Source of the DNA: Bog-473 sp963781955 | GTDB taxonomy: Bacteria > Actinomycetota > Acidimicrobiia > Acidimicrobiales > RAAP-2 | Length of the DNA: 64,000 bases | Direction of reading: 5' to 3' | Assembly (NCBI GenBank): GCA_963781955.1 | Contig: CAWAHU010000002.1 | Location: forward strand, 558,001 to 622,000 | Shown: one piece after another, positions 1 through 10,240 of the stretch | Position numbering within the stretch: the stretch's first letter is position 1 | How the letters are laid out: every line of letters starts with the position of its first letter | Notes under the pieces: model-generated | Databases searched by the model: none | Told to the model about the DNA's origin: nothing | What the model saw: the letters and a program-made list of their open reading frames with translations, nothing else | Program-made: the position numbers and the translations under genes

Positions 1-966
<966 letters not shown>

Positions 967-1014
967 GGGGGGTCCCACGATAGAGGACCACCGGCGCACC
1001 CTTGACTCGGGGGC

Positions 1015-1948
1015 TCAGGCGGCCGATCGCTGGGCGGGTGCGGTCCGGTCTGGTGCGTTGGGGGCCGATGCGGGCGCCGCCGAGGTGGGTGCGGTCCTGG
1101 AGGGTGCGGTCCGGGAGGGTGCGGTCCGGGAGGGTGCGGTCCGGGAGGACGGCGTGCGCAGGCCCGCACCGGCGCCGGCCAGCACCACGGTGACCGCTTC
1201 GGCCCCGAGCGTGAGCGTGGCGGGCTCGGGCTCGAGGCGCACCAGGTGCCCCGAGTCCGGCCACCAGCCCACGACACGGCCCGGGGCAGCCGACCCGCGG
1301 CTGCGCAGCGCGTCGACCAGCGTGACCAGGGCCAGCTCGGCGGGCACCGAGTCGCGGCGCGGGCCCGAGAGCACGACCAGGGACGCCAACTCGGTGCGCA
1401 CGTCCGCCCGCCCGCGCAGGGCCAGCAGCGCCGAGTGCGGGCTGTCCCACCAGCGGTCGCGCCCGATCACCGCACCGGGGCCGAGTGCCGCCCAGTCCAG
1501 GGCGCACCACAGCCGCGTGGCCCACGTGACGGCCTCGGCGCCCACGACGGTCCGTCCCGCCGACGGGAGTCCGGCGATCCAGCGGTCGAGCTGCGACGCC
1601 ACCGGGCAGCCGTCGTGCACCCAGCCCGCGGCTTCGTCGATCCGTGACCGCACCGCCTCGGCGGGCGAGCGGGCGGCACCGGCGGCCAGCAGCCGCACCG
1701 CCCCGAGCCCGACGGCGCGCCGCGCGCGTGCGCGCCGTCCACGTGAACGGCGTGGGGTCCACGTCCCCGGGATCGGCGCCGAGCGCGGTACGCACGTCGT
1801 GGTCGGTGACGCGAAAGCGGCCGGCGCCGGCCCGGCGCACAGCCAGCCCGGCCAACATGCCCGACGCCTCGTCGAGCGCGGCCCGCCACGAGGAGGGGTC
1901 GGGAGCGGCGACCGGGGCGAGCAGGACGTCGGTGAGCCGGTCAGGCAT
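1015..1948 (-). CDS. Unknown protein with pentapeptide-repeat tail; one apparent frameshift
   Basis: I do not recognise this protein (about 310 residues). The start ATG at 1948 overlaps the end of the upstream gene by 8 bases, so the two are probably co-transcribed and translationally coupled. Good coding sequence runs from MPDRLTDVLLAP to near position 1735, then continues in another frame as AVGLGAVRLLAAGAA. The shift falls in a GCGCGCACGCGCG stretch and looks like one extra base. The second half is Trp- and Ala-rich (RWWDSPHSALLALRGRAD). The C-terminus holds four copies of a Ser-Arg-Thr-Ala-Pro repeat, encoded by a 15-bp tandem repeat. No known domain is evident. Confidence 0.55.
1087..1146. 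repeat. 15-bp tandem repeat, four copies, inside coding sequence
   Basis: Four consecutive copies of gggtgcggtccggga; the first differs at one base. In the minus-strand reading frame the unit encodes the pentapeptide SRTAP, giving a low-complexity tail. The period is a multiple of three, so copy-number changes would keep the frame. Confidence 0.9.
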
Positions 1949-2933
1949 CGGTGGCCGTCCGGCGCGGCTCGTCGAGACGCGAGCTCGCCTCCTCGGCCAG
2001 CCAGGCCACGATGTGCGAGGTGATGGCGCGCAGGTGCTCCTCGCGCACGTCCTCGACGCCGTATCGGCGTGAGGCCGACTCGATCAGGGCGAGGCGGAAC
2101 GGCGGCGTCCCACTGCGCAGCGCCTCGAGCAGCGCGAGGAAGTGCAGCGTCCTGCGCTCCCGGGGCCACGGGCCCCCGGTCGACAGCCCGAGCGCGCACA
2201 GTGAGGCCGTCCCTGGGTGCGGTGCGCCCACCAGCAGGTCGAAGGTCCCCGACAGCACAACCCGGCCCCCGGCGAGCGGGACGGCGACGTGGTCGTCGGT
2301 GCGGGGCATCCAGCCCGGGGCGAAGCGCGGCACGAGCACGCGCAGGTTGGCCGCGTGCCGCGCCAGCGCGGTGGCCAGTGCGGCGCGGGCCGGAGCGGGC
2401 AGCGACTCGATGCGACGGACCGGGGCGCCGGCGCCCGCCGCGCGCAGCGCGTCGAGCGCGTCGGCCAGTGGGTCGCCGCCGGCGCCGCCGTGCACCAGCT
2501 GCCGGAAGAGCACGTGCACGAGGCGCGCCACCAGCGCAGCGTCCGGCTCCGTGAGGCCGCCGGCCATGACGTCGCCAGGGGTAGGCCCGTCGGCAACCGG
2601 GTCGCCGGCGGGCGGGGCCTCGGCGCGCCCGGCTTCCTCGGCGCCGAGCAGGCGGCGCGCACCGAGGACGAGACGAGGCGCGTCGTCGCCGCGGCGGGCC
2701 ACCACGTCGTAGGCGGCGTCCTCGAGCCAGGCCCGCAGGCCGCCGGCCAGGCCGGGATCGAAGCGCGGGCGGGCAGCCGCCGCGCGGTCGCCGGCGCCGT
2801 GGGCGGTGACGGGGGAGGCGCCCCGGAGGAGGGCGAGCAGCTCTCGCCCCGTGCCGTCGTCGGTGGCGATCCCGGCGGGCGGGAGCCCCCGGGAATCGGT
2901 CCGGGAGAGGGAGCGGGGCGCCGTCAGGAGCAT
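1941..2933 (-). CDS. Conserved hypothetical protein, possibly degenerate PD-(D/E)XK nuclease-like
   Basis: A 330-residue protein starting at the ATG at 2933. Function is not recognised with confidence. The C-terminal half has a pattern reminiscent of RecB-like folds: SGTFDLLVG, then CALGLSTGGPW, then LHFLALLEALRSGTPPFRLAL. In active enzymes the second strand carries (D/E)xK; here it is replaced, so nuclease activity is doubtful. The N-terminal third is Ala/Arg-rich. The protein ends with an Arg/Glu-rich helix and overlaps the next gene by 8 bases, suggesting a two-gene unit whose products may act together. The nuclease link is my inference from pattern only. Confidence 0.6.
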   Translation of the reverse strand: MLLTAPRSLSRTDSRGLPPAGIATDDGTGRELLALLRGASPVTAHGAGDRAAAARPRFDPGLAGGLRAWLEDAAYDVVARRGDDAPRLVLGARRLLGAEEAGRAEAPPAGDPVADGPTPGDVMAGGLTEPDAALVARLVHVLFRQLVHGGAGGDPLADALDALRAAGAGAPVRRIESLPAPARAALATALARHAANLRVLVPRFAPGWMPRTDDHVAVPLAGGRVVLSGTFDLLVGAPHPGTASLCALGLSTGGPWPRERRTLHFLALLEALRSGTPPFRLALIESASRRYGVEDVREEHLRAITSHIVAWLAEEASSRLDEPRRTATDA

Positions 2934-2981
2934 TGGGTCAGTGTGCCGACGGGGTGTGACAGCCTCTACCCTGGCGCGTGC

Positions 2982-3200
2982 ATGGCATCGGTCCCGGTCC
3001 TCCTCGCATCGGCCGGCAACGCCGCCTTCTTCGCCATCTTCGGCCTCTTCGTCGTCGCCATGCTGGTGCTGGTCGTCATCGTGGTCGTGTGGGCGGTGCG
3101 CCACGACATGGCGGGGCGGCGGGCGTGGCGCGAGCGCCAGACGGCGCGCGTCGAGGGCCGGCCGTCGTCGCCGCCGCCACCCGACGACGAAGAGGACTAG
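2982..3200 (+). CDS. Small single-pass membrane protein
   Basis: A 72-residue protein. Residues 1-12 are short and uncharged, and a hydrophobic helix spans about residues 13-38 (FFAIFGLFVVAMLVLVVIVV). It is followed by a basic stretch (RHDMAGRRAWRER) and an acidic end (PPPPDDEED). The basic residues after the helix suggest an N-out, C-in topology. It is divergent from the unknown gene at 2933, and the patatin-like gene follows 21 bases downstream. No family is recognised. Confidence 0.65.
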   Translation: MASVPVLLASAGNAAFFAIFGLFVVAMLVLVVIVVVWAVRHDMAGRRAWRERQTARVEGRPSSPPPPDDEED

Positions 3201-3221
3201 AGGGCCACCGGTGAGCGAGCC

Positions 3222-4250
3222 GTGAGCGAGCAGGGCTCCCCGCCCGCCGGCCCACCGGGCGGCAACGGCTCGGCGGCGCCGGGCTGGGCGGCGCGGCTGC
3301 GCGCCCGGTGGGCAGGGCGCAAGGACGGGTCGGCCCGTCACGCGGCGGGCCGTCACGCGGCGGCCCGTCACGCGGCGGGGCACGGCGCGTCGGCGCGCAC
3401 GGCGTTCGTCCTCGCCGGCGGGGGGAGCCGTGGGGCGGTCCAGATCGGCATGCTCGAGGAGCTGGTGACGCGGGGCATCCGGGCCGACCGTGTGTACGGC
3501 GCGTCGGTCGGTGCCATCAACGGGGCGGGATACGCGGGGAACCCCACCGTCGCGGGCATCGCGTACATGGCGGAGCACTGGCGGGAGGTGAAGGGGACCG
3601 AGATCTTCCCTCGCGGCACCTTCGACGGCCCCTGGGCGTTCCTGCAGAAGCGCGCCGCGGTGCACGCCAACACGGGCGTGCGCCAGATCATCGAGGCCGG
3701 CGTGCACTACGAGAACCTGGAGGACGCGGCCATCCCGATCGAGGTGGTGGCCACCTCGCTTAGTGACGGGCACGAGGTCTGGATCACCCGCGGGCCGGCT
3801 GTCGACGCCCTCCTGGCGTCGACGGCCATCCCGTCGATCTTCCCGCCGGTCACCATCGACGACGACGTGCTGGTCGACGGCGGAGTCGTCAACAACGTCC
3901 CGATCAGCCGGGCGCTCGCGGCGGGGTGCGACCGGATCTACGTCCTCCTGTGCGGTCCGCTGCACCCCCGTCCACCGGTGCCCCGGCGCCCGGTCGAGGC
4001 GCTCCTCGTGGCCTTCTACGTGGCCATCCACGCCCGCTTCCTGCGCGAGCTCGCGGCGCTGCCCCCGAACGTCGAGGTGATCGTCTTCAGCGGCGGCGGC
4101 GAGCCGTCGGGGCAGTACCGCGACTTCTCCGCCACGGCCTCGCTCATCGAGGAGGGCCGGGCCGAGGTGGCCCGCGTGCTCGACCGGTACGCGGGGACCT
4201 CACACGAGGTCGTCACGGCCATGCCGGCGCCGCCACGACGGGCCCGGTGA
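3222..4250 (+). CDS. Patatin-like phospholipase (RssA/NTE type)
   Basis: Predicted serine acyl-hydrolase of 342 residues starting at a GTG. After a basic, His/Ala-rich N-terminal extension (about residues 1-55) comes the oxyanion block AFVLAGGGSRGAVQIGMLEE, then the nucleophile elbow GASVG with the catalytic serine, then the dyad aspartate in VDGGVVNN. These are the three hallmarks of the patatin fold. The extension contains three tandem 15-bp units giving RHAAG/RHAAA repeats. No signal peptide is visible, so the enzyme is probably cytosolic or membrane-associated. The stop overlaps the start of the methyltransferase gene (GTGA), so the two are co-transcribed. Confidence 0.88.
   Translation: MSEQGSPPAGPPGGNGSAAPGWAARLRARWAGRKDGSARHAAGRHAAARHAAGHGASARTAFVLAGGGSRGAVQIGMLEELVTRGIRADRVYGASVGAINGAGYAGNPTVAGIAYMAEHWREVKGTEIFPRGTFDGPWAFLQKRAAVHANTGVRQIIEAGVHYENLEDAAIPIEVVATSLSDGHEVWITRGPAVDALLASTAIPSIFPPVTIDDDVLVDGGVVNNVPISRALAAGCDRIYVLLCGPLHPRPPVPRRPVEALLVAFYVAIHARFLRELAALPPNVEVIVFSGGGEPSGQYRDFSATASLIEEGRAEVARVLDRYAGTSHEVVTAMPAPPRRAR
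3336..3380. repeat. 15-bp tandem repeat, three copies, in the patatin gene
   Basis: Three near-identical copies of cgtcacgcggcgggc. In frame it encodes Arg-His-Ala-Ala-(Gly/Ala) repeats in the N-terminal extension of the patatin-like protein. It is similar in length and style to the repeat at 1087-1146 but unrelated in sequence. Confidence 0.85.
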
Positions 4251-5083
4251 GCGACGGCGACCCGACCGGCGGACGGGAGGGCTACCTCCTGGCCAACGAG
4301 ACGCCCGGGGCGGCCGAGCGCCTGGGCGCCATCGCCGACCTGTTCGACCCCGCCACCTTCCGGCACCTCGACCGCCTCGGCCTGGCCGAGGGCTGGCGCT
4401 GCTGGGAGGTGGGGGCGGGAGGGGCCAGCGTCGTGGACCACCTGGCGGCCCGGGCCGGGTCCACGGGGCGCGTGCTGGCCACCGACATCGACGTCTCCTG
4501 GGCCGCCGGCGCGCCCTGGACCGGTGGCACTGTCCCGCGCGGCGTCGAGATCCTCGAGCACGACGTCGCCTCGGGACCGCCCCCCGGGGGGCCCTTCGAC
4601 CTGGTCCACGCCCGCCTCGTGCTCGTGCACGTGCCGGGGCGCGACCGGGCGCTGGCCACCATGGCCGCCGCACTCGCGCCGGGCGGGGCGCTCCTGGTCG
4701 AGGACGCCGACCCGGCGCTGCAACCGCTGGCCTGCCTGGAGGAGACCGGGCCGGCCGAGGAGCGGGCCAACCGGGTCCGGCGCGGCTTCCGGACGCTCCT
4801 GGCCGAGCGGGGGGCCGACCTGGCCTACGGGCGCACGCTGCCGCGGCGCCTGCGTGCGGCCGGCCTGACCCAGGTGGCGGCGGAGGCCGCCTTCCCGGTC
4901 GGGCACCCGGCCTGCGACGTCCTCGAGCTGGCCACGGTCGCCATGCTGCGGGACCAGCTCGTCGAGCGCGGGCTGGCGGGCGAGGAGGAGATCGAGGGGC
5001 ATCTCGCCGCCGTGCGCTCCGGGGCGCTCGACCTGGTGCAACCCCCGATGATCTCCTGCTGGGGCCGCCGCCCTCCCGCCTGA
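4247..5083 (+). CDS. Class I SAM-dependent methyltransferase
   Basis: A 278-residue protein starting at a GTG that overlaps the upstream stop. SAM-binding motif I appears as CWEVGAGGASVVDHLA near residue 46, the acidic loop as LATDIDVSW, motif II as FDLVHARLVLVHVP, and motif III as LAPGGALLVED. The acceptor substrate cannot be told. The enzyme resembles the UbiE/COQ5-like group often annotated simply as methyltransferase. It shares a transcript with the patatin-like lipase, so a lipid-related substrate is possible (inference). Confidence 0.85.
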   Translation: MSDGDPTGGREGYLLANETPGAAERLGAIADLFDPATFRHLDRLGLAEGWRCWEVGAGGASVVDHLAARAGSTGRVLATDIDVSWAAGAPWTGGTVPRGVEILEHDVASGPPPGGPFDLVHARLVLVHVPGRDRALATMAAALAPGGALLVEDADPALQPLACLEETGPAEERANRVRRGFRTLLAERGADLAYGRTLPRRLRAAGLTQVAAEAAFPVGHPACDVLELATVAMLRDQLVERGLAGEEEIEGHLAAVRSGALDLVQPPMISCWGRRPPA

Positions 5084-5162
5084 GCGGTCCCGGCGGCCGC
5101 ACGCGCCGCCCTCCGGGCCGGCCGCGCCCGCGGCCGTCACAGCATCCTGGTGGAATAGAGAG

Positions 5163-8100
5163 GTGCCCGACGCCTCGCCCGACACCCTCTTCCACCCGGC
5201 CGTGGCGAGCTGGTTCGACCGCCGGTTCCCGGCCGGCCCCACGCCCCCGCAGTCGGCGGCCTGGCCCCACATCGCGGCGGGGCGCGACGTGCTGGTGGCC
5301 TCGCCCACCGGATCGGGCAAGACCCTGACCGGGTTCCTGGTGGCCATCGACGCCGCCTACCGGGCGGCCGAGCGCGGCGAGCGGGCGGGCGGAGTGCCCG
5401 AGGTCCTCTACATCTCGCCGCTGCGCGCGCTGGCCGTCGATGTGCACGAGAACCTGCACGTCCCGCTCTCCGAGATACGCGAGGAGGCGGCCCGCCTCGG
5501 CCACGCCGACCCCGGCCTGCGCGTGGCCGTGCGCACCGGCGACACGCCACCGTCCGAGCGCGCCGCCATGAAGAAGCGGTCGCCCGACCTGCTCGTGACG
5601 ACACCCGAGTCCCTCTACCTGCTGCTCACGGCGCCCTCCTCGCGCGCGCTGCTGCGCGGCGTGCGCACGGTGATCGTCGACGAGGTGCACACCCTCGCCC
5701 GCGACAAGCGGGGCAGCCACCTCGCCCTCAGCCTCGAGCGCCTCGACGCGCTGGTCACCGAGGCGGGCGGCCGCGTGCAGCGCATCGGGCTCTCGGCCAC
5801 GCAGCGGCCCCTCGACCTGGTGGCGCGCCTGCTGACCGGCGTGCACGAGGGACGCCGGCCGCCGGTGATCGTCGACTGCGGGCACGCGCGAGACCTCGAG
5901 GTGGCGATCGAGCTCCCGACGTCCGAGCTCGAGGCCGTCATGAGCGGCGGCCAGATGTCCGACATCCTCGACTGCATCGCCGAGCACACCCGGCACCACC
6001 GCACGACCCTGGTCTTCGTCAACACCCGCAAGATGGCCGAGCGGGTGGCGCACCAGCTGGCCGAGCGACTGGCCGGCGACGGCGAGGGGTCCGGCGCGGC
6101 GGGCGACGTCGACGCGTCACTCCTGGTCGCCGCGCACCACGGCAGCCTGTCGGCCGCGCGCCGGCGCATCGTCGAGACCCGCCTGCGGGCCGGCGACCTG
6201 CGGGCGCTGGTGGCCACGGCGTCGCTCGAGCTCGGCATCGACGTGGGTCCGGTGGAGCTGGTGTGCCAGATCGGCTCCCCGCGCGCCATCGGCACGTTCC
6301 TCCAGCGCATCGGCCGGGCCAACCACCACCGCGACGGGACACCGGCCGGACGCCTCTACCCGACGACGCGCGACGAGCTGGTGGAGTGCACCGCGCTGCT
6401 GGCCGCCGTGCGTGAGGGACGTCTCGACCTGCTCGAGCCGCCGGTGGCGCCGCTCGACGTGCTGGCCCAGCAACTGGTGGCCGAGGTCGCCGCGGCCGGC
6501 GAGCACGACGTCGACGCGTTGTGGGACATGGCGCGCTGCGCCGCCCCCTACGCCGAGCTGGACCGCACGGACTTCGACGAGGTGCTCGCGCTCGTCAGTT
6601 GGGGCATCGAGACGGGTCGCGGCCGGCGCGGCGCGCACCTGCACCACGACGCGGTCAACGGCCGTCTGCGAGCCCGGCGCGGGGCGCGCCTGGCCGCGCT
6701 GACCGGCGGCGGGGCCATCCCCGAGACGGGCGACTACCGCGTCGTGCTCGACCCCGAGGGCATCACCGTGGGCTCGGTGCACGAGGACTTCGCCGTCGAG
6801 GCCACGGCGGGCGACATCTTCCTGCTGGGCACCCACTCCTGGCGGGTGGCCAAGGTGGAGGTGGGCACGGTGCGGGTGCACGACGCCGGCGACCTGCCGC
6901 CCACCATCCCCTTCTGGCTGGGCGAGGCCCCGGCCCGCACGGCCGAGCTCTCCGAGGCGGTGAGCGACCTGCGCGCCGCCCTCGAGCCGGTCCTGCACGC
7001 CGGCGACGGGGCGGGGGCGCGGCGTCTGGTGCGCGAGCGCGCCGGGGTGTCCGAGGAGGTGGCCCAGCAAGTGGTCGCCTACTCCGCGGCGGGGCTCGAG
7101 GCGCTCGGACACCTGCCGACGCGCCAGCGGATCGTGGTGGAGCGGTGCTTCGACGAGAGCGAGGGTTCGCAGCTCATCATCCACGCCCCATTCGGCGGGC
7201 GCGTGAACCGTGCCCTCGGCCTGGCCCTGCGCAAGCGGTTCTGCGTGTCCTTCGACTTCGAGCTGCAGGCGGCGGCCGACGACGACACCGTGGTCCTGTC
7301 GCTCGGGCCCCAGCACAGCTTCCCGCTCACCCGCGTCCCGTCCATGCTGACCAGCGAGCAGGTTCCCAAGGCGCTGACCCAGGCCGTGCTGCCCCACCCC
7401 ATGCTCGGGGCACGCTGGCGCTGGAACCTCACGCCGCGCCCTGGTCCTGCCCCGCATGAACGGCGGCCGGCGCCGACCCATCCACCTCCAGCGCATGGAA
7501 TCCGACGACCTGCTGGCCGCGGTGTGGCCAGGGCTGGCCGCCTGCCAGGAGAACGCGCCGCCCGGGCCCATCGCCGTGCCCGACCACGTGCTGGCGCGCC
7601 AGACCGTCGACGACTGCCTGCACGAGGGCCTCCACGTCGAAGGGCTCGTCGAGATGTGGTCGCAGATCGAGTCGGGCGCCATCGGCGTGCACACCGTCGA
7701 GTCCTCCGAGCCCTCGCCGCTCTCGCACGGGATCCTGAGCGGTCGGCCTTACACGTTCCTCGACGACGCGCCGCTCGAGGAGCGCCGGACCCGGGCGCTG
7801 GCGCTGCGTCGCGGTCTGGGCGCCCTGGGGCCCGACGGCCTCCCGGTGCCGGCCGGCGAACTCGCCGCCCTGGACCCCGAGGCCGTCGCCGCCGTGGTCG
7901 ACCAGGTCCGGCCCCGCCCGCGCGACGCCGACGAGCTGCACGACCTCCTGCTCTCCTTGGTCGCGGCGCGCCCGGTGCCCGAGTGGGCCGCGTGGTTCGA
8001 CGCGTTGGTGACCGACGGGCGGGCCGCTCTGCACGACGGGTCCTGGGTGGCCACCGAGCGCCGACCGGCCGCGGTGGCGCTCGGTGACGACGACGAGGCG

Positions 8101-9441
8101 GCGGCGGCCTGCGTCGCCGGCCACCTGGCCCTGGCCGGACCGGTCAGCGTCGAGGAGCTGGTGGCCGCGGCGCCGTTGCCCGGCGGAGCCCCGCTGGGCG
8201 CGCCGCTGACGCCGGCCCGGGCGCGCACGGCCCTGGCGCGGCTCGAGAACGCCGGCTCGGCGATCGAGCTGCCCGACGGGCGCTGGTGCACCCGCAACCT
8301 GCTGGTGCGACTGCACGGCGCCAGCCGCAGCCGCCGGCGCGGCACGGTCGACCCGGTCCCCATCGCCACCTTCGTGCGGTTCCTCACGCACTGGCAGCAC
8401 GCCACGCCCGAGTGCCGGCTCGAGGGACGCGCCGGCGTGCTCGAGGTGCTCGAGCAGTTGGCGGGGATCGAGGCGCCCGCGGCCGAGTGGGAGGCGCAGA
8501 TCCTCCCGGCCCGGGTGCACGGCTACGACCCGCGCTGGCTCGACGAGCTCTGCCTCTCGGGCGAGGTGGTGTGGGGGCGCCTCACCCCCAAGGCCGAGCT
8601 GGGCGGCCGGGCCGGCGCCCCGTCGGGGGCGACACCGTTGGCCTTCGCCGTGCGCGAGGACCTCGAGACGATGCTGCGCGCCGTACGGCTGGGCACCGCC
8701 GCGCCCGAGCCCGAGATCGGCGCGGCGGCCGACGTGTTGGCGGTACTGCGCTCGCGCGGTGCGTGCTTCCGCCCGGAGCTGGCCCCGCTCACGGGTCGCC
8801 TCCCGGCCGAGGTCGACGAAGGGCTGTGGGACCTGGTGGCGCGCGGCCTCGTCACCGCCGACGCCTTCTCCGCCGTGCGGTCGCTGCTCTCGCCACGCGA
8901 CCGCTGGCGCACACGCACGGTCCGGCGCCCGTCGGCCCGCCTGGCCCGGCGCCGCGCCCCGGTGGGCACGGGCATCGGCGAGGGACGCTGGTCGCTGCTG
9001 CCCGGGCCCGAGGTGCTCGGCGCGCCGGCCGTCGACGACGGGGTGCTCACACCGGGCAACGAGGCGTTGGCCGAGGCGGTGGCCCACCAACTGCTGGTCC
9101 GCTGGGGCGTGGTGGCCTGGGAGCTGTGGCAGCGCGAGTCGTTCAAGGTGCCCTGGCGCGAGGTGGTGTGGGCGCTACGGCGGATGGAGGCGCGCGGCCA
9201 GGCACTCGGCGGCCGCTTCGTGGCCGGGCTGTCGGGCGAGCAGTACGCGCTCGCCGAGGCCTTCGACGAGCTGCGCTCGGTGCACCGGCGGGGCGGCTCG
9301 GGCGAGCAGGTGGTGGTGGCGGGGGCCGACCCGCTCAACATGACCGGGTCGATCCTGGGCGGCGCCCGCGTGCCCACCCGGCGCCACCAGCGCGTCGTCT
9401 ACCGCGACGGCGTCGTGGTGGACCACCTCGAGGCGGGCTGA
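5163..9441 (+). CDS. lhr: Lhr-type ATP-dependent DNA helicase, one apparent frameshift
   Basis: Large superfamily 2 helicase acting in DNA repair, about 1425 residues, close to the size of long Lhr proteins. The N-terminal core has Walker A ASPTGSGKT, the DEVH box VDEVHTL, motif III LSATQRP, and a helicase C domain ending with QRIGRANHH. The winged-helix and beta-sheet parts follow. The frame changes near 7432: WRWNLT is followed in another frame by RALVLPRMNGGRRRP, which is the normal continuation of the family. One extra base explains it. The extended C-terminal Lhr domain runs to the end (DPLNMTGSILGG). The start is a GTG. pxpA begins 4 bases after the stop, so the genes are probably co-transcribed. 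Confidence 0.92.
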
Positions 9442-9444
9442 ACC

Positions 9445-10215
9445 GTGTCGGCGCGCCGCATCGACCTCAACGCCGACGTGGGCGAGGCGCTGGACGCGAC
9501 CGCGGTGGCGGTCGAGCGCACGCTGCTCGGCCTGGTCACGTCGGTGCACGTCGCCTGCGGCGGCCACGCCGGTGACGAGGCGTCCATGGAGGCGACCGTC
9601 ACCGAGGCGCTCGAGCGGACGGTCCGCGTGGGCGCCCATCCCTCCTACCCCGACCGCGAGGGGTTCGGCCGCCGGTCCATGGACATGGACGCGGCCGGTC
9701 TGCGTCGCGCCCTGGCGGCGCAGCTGCGGTCCTTCGCTCGCGTCTGCGCGGCGGTCGGCACGCCGGTGGCGTCGGTCAAGGCCCACGGAGCGCTCTACGA
9801 GCAGGTGGGCCAGGGTGGCGCGGCCTACGAGGCCCTCCGCGACGCCGTGCGCGACGAGCTCGGTGCGGAGACGGCCATCGTGGTGCCTTCGGGCTGCCGC
9901 GCCCTCGGAAGCGCCCTGCGGGACGGGGTGGCCGCGCACGAAGAGGGGTTCTGCGACCGGGCCTACCGGCCCGACGGCGGCCTGGTTCGGCGCGACGCCG
10001 ACGGTGCTCTCCTCATTGACCCCGACGAGGCGGCCGCCCAGGCACTCAGCCTGGCGCGTGGGGCCGTGGTGGCGCACGACGGCAGCGTGCTCACCATGTG
10101 GGTGGACACGCTGTGCATCCACGGCGACGCCCCGATGGCGGTGGCCATCGCCAGTGCGGTGCGCCGCCAGATGGAGGGCGCGGGCATCGAGGTGGTCGCC
10201 CCGGCTGTCACATGA
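9445..10215 (+). CDS. pxpA: 5-oxoprolinase subunit A (LamB/YcsF family)
   Basis: Subunit of the ATP-dependent prokaryotic 5-oxoprolinase, which opens 5-oxoproline (pyroglutamate) to glutamate. The protein is 256 residues, normal for the family. It begins with IDLNADVGEA, the family signature (usually LNADLGE), and carries VHVACGGHAGD, VRVGAHPSYPDREGFGRR and VKAHGALYE. It starts at a GTG 4 bases after lhr and is followed 25 bases later by the fused pxpB-pxpC gene, completing the three-subunit enzyme. Confidence 0.95.
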   Translation: MSARRIDLNADVGEALDATAVAVERTLLGLVTSVHVACGGHAGDEASMEATVTEALERTVRVGAHPSYPDREGFGRRSMDMDAAGLRRALAAQLRSFARVCAAVGTPVASVKAHGALYEQVGQGGAAYEALRDAVRDELGAETAIVVPSGCRALGSALRDGVAAHEEGFCDRAYRPDGGLVRRDADGALLIDPDEAAAQALSLARGAVVAHDGSVLTMWVDTLCIHGDAPMAVAIASAVRRQMEGAGIEVVAPAVT

Positions 10216-10240
10216 GGCGAACGGCGTGGGCGGCGAGGCC

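Noticed and set aside
4200..6053. A 617-codon minus-strand open frame
   Set aside because: It lies antisense to the methyltransferase and lhr genes, is Arg/Gly/Pro-rich without any family motif, and is typical of shadows in GC-rich DNA.
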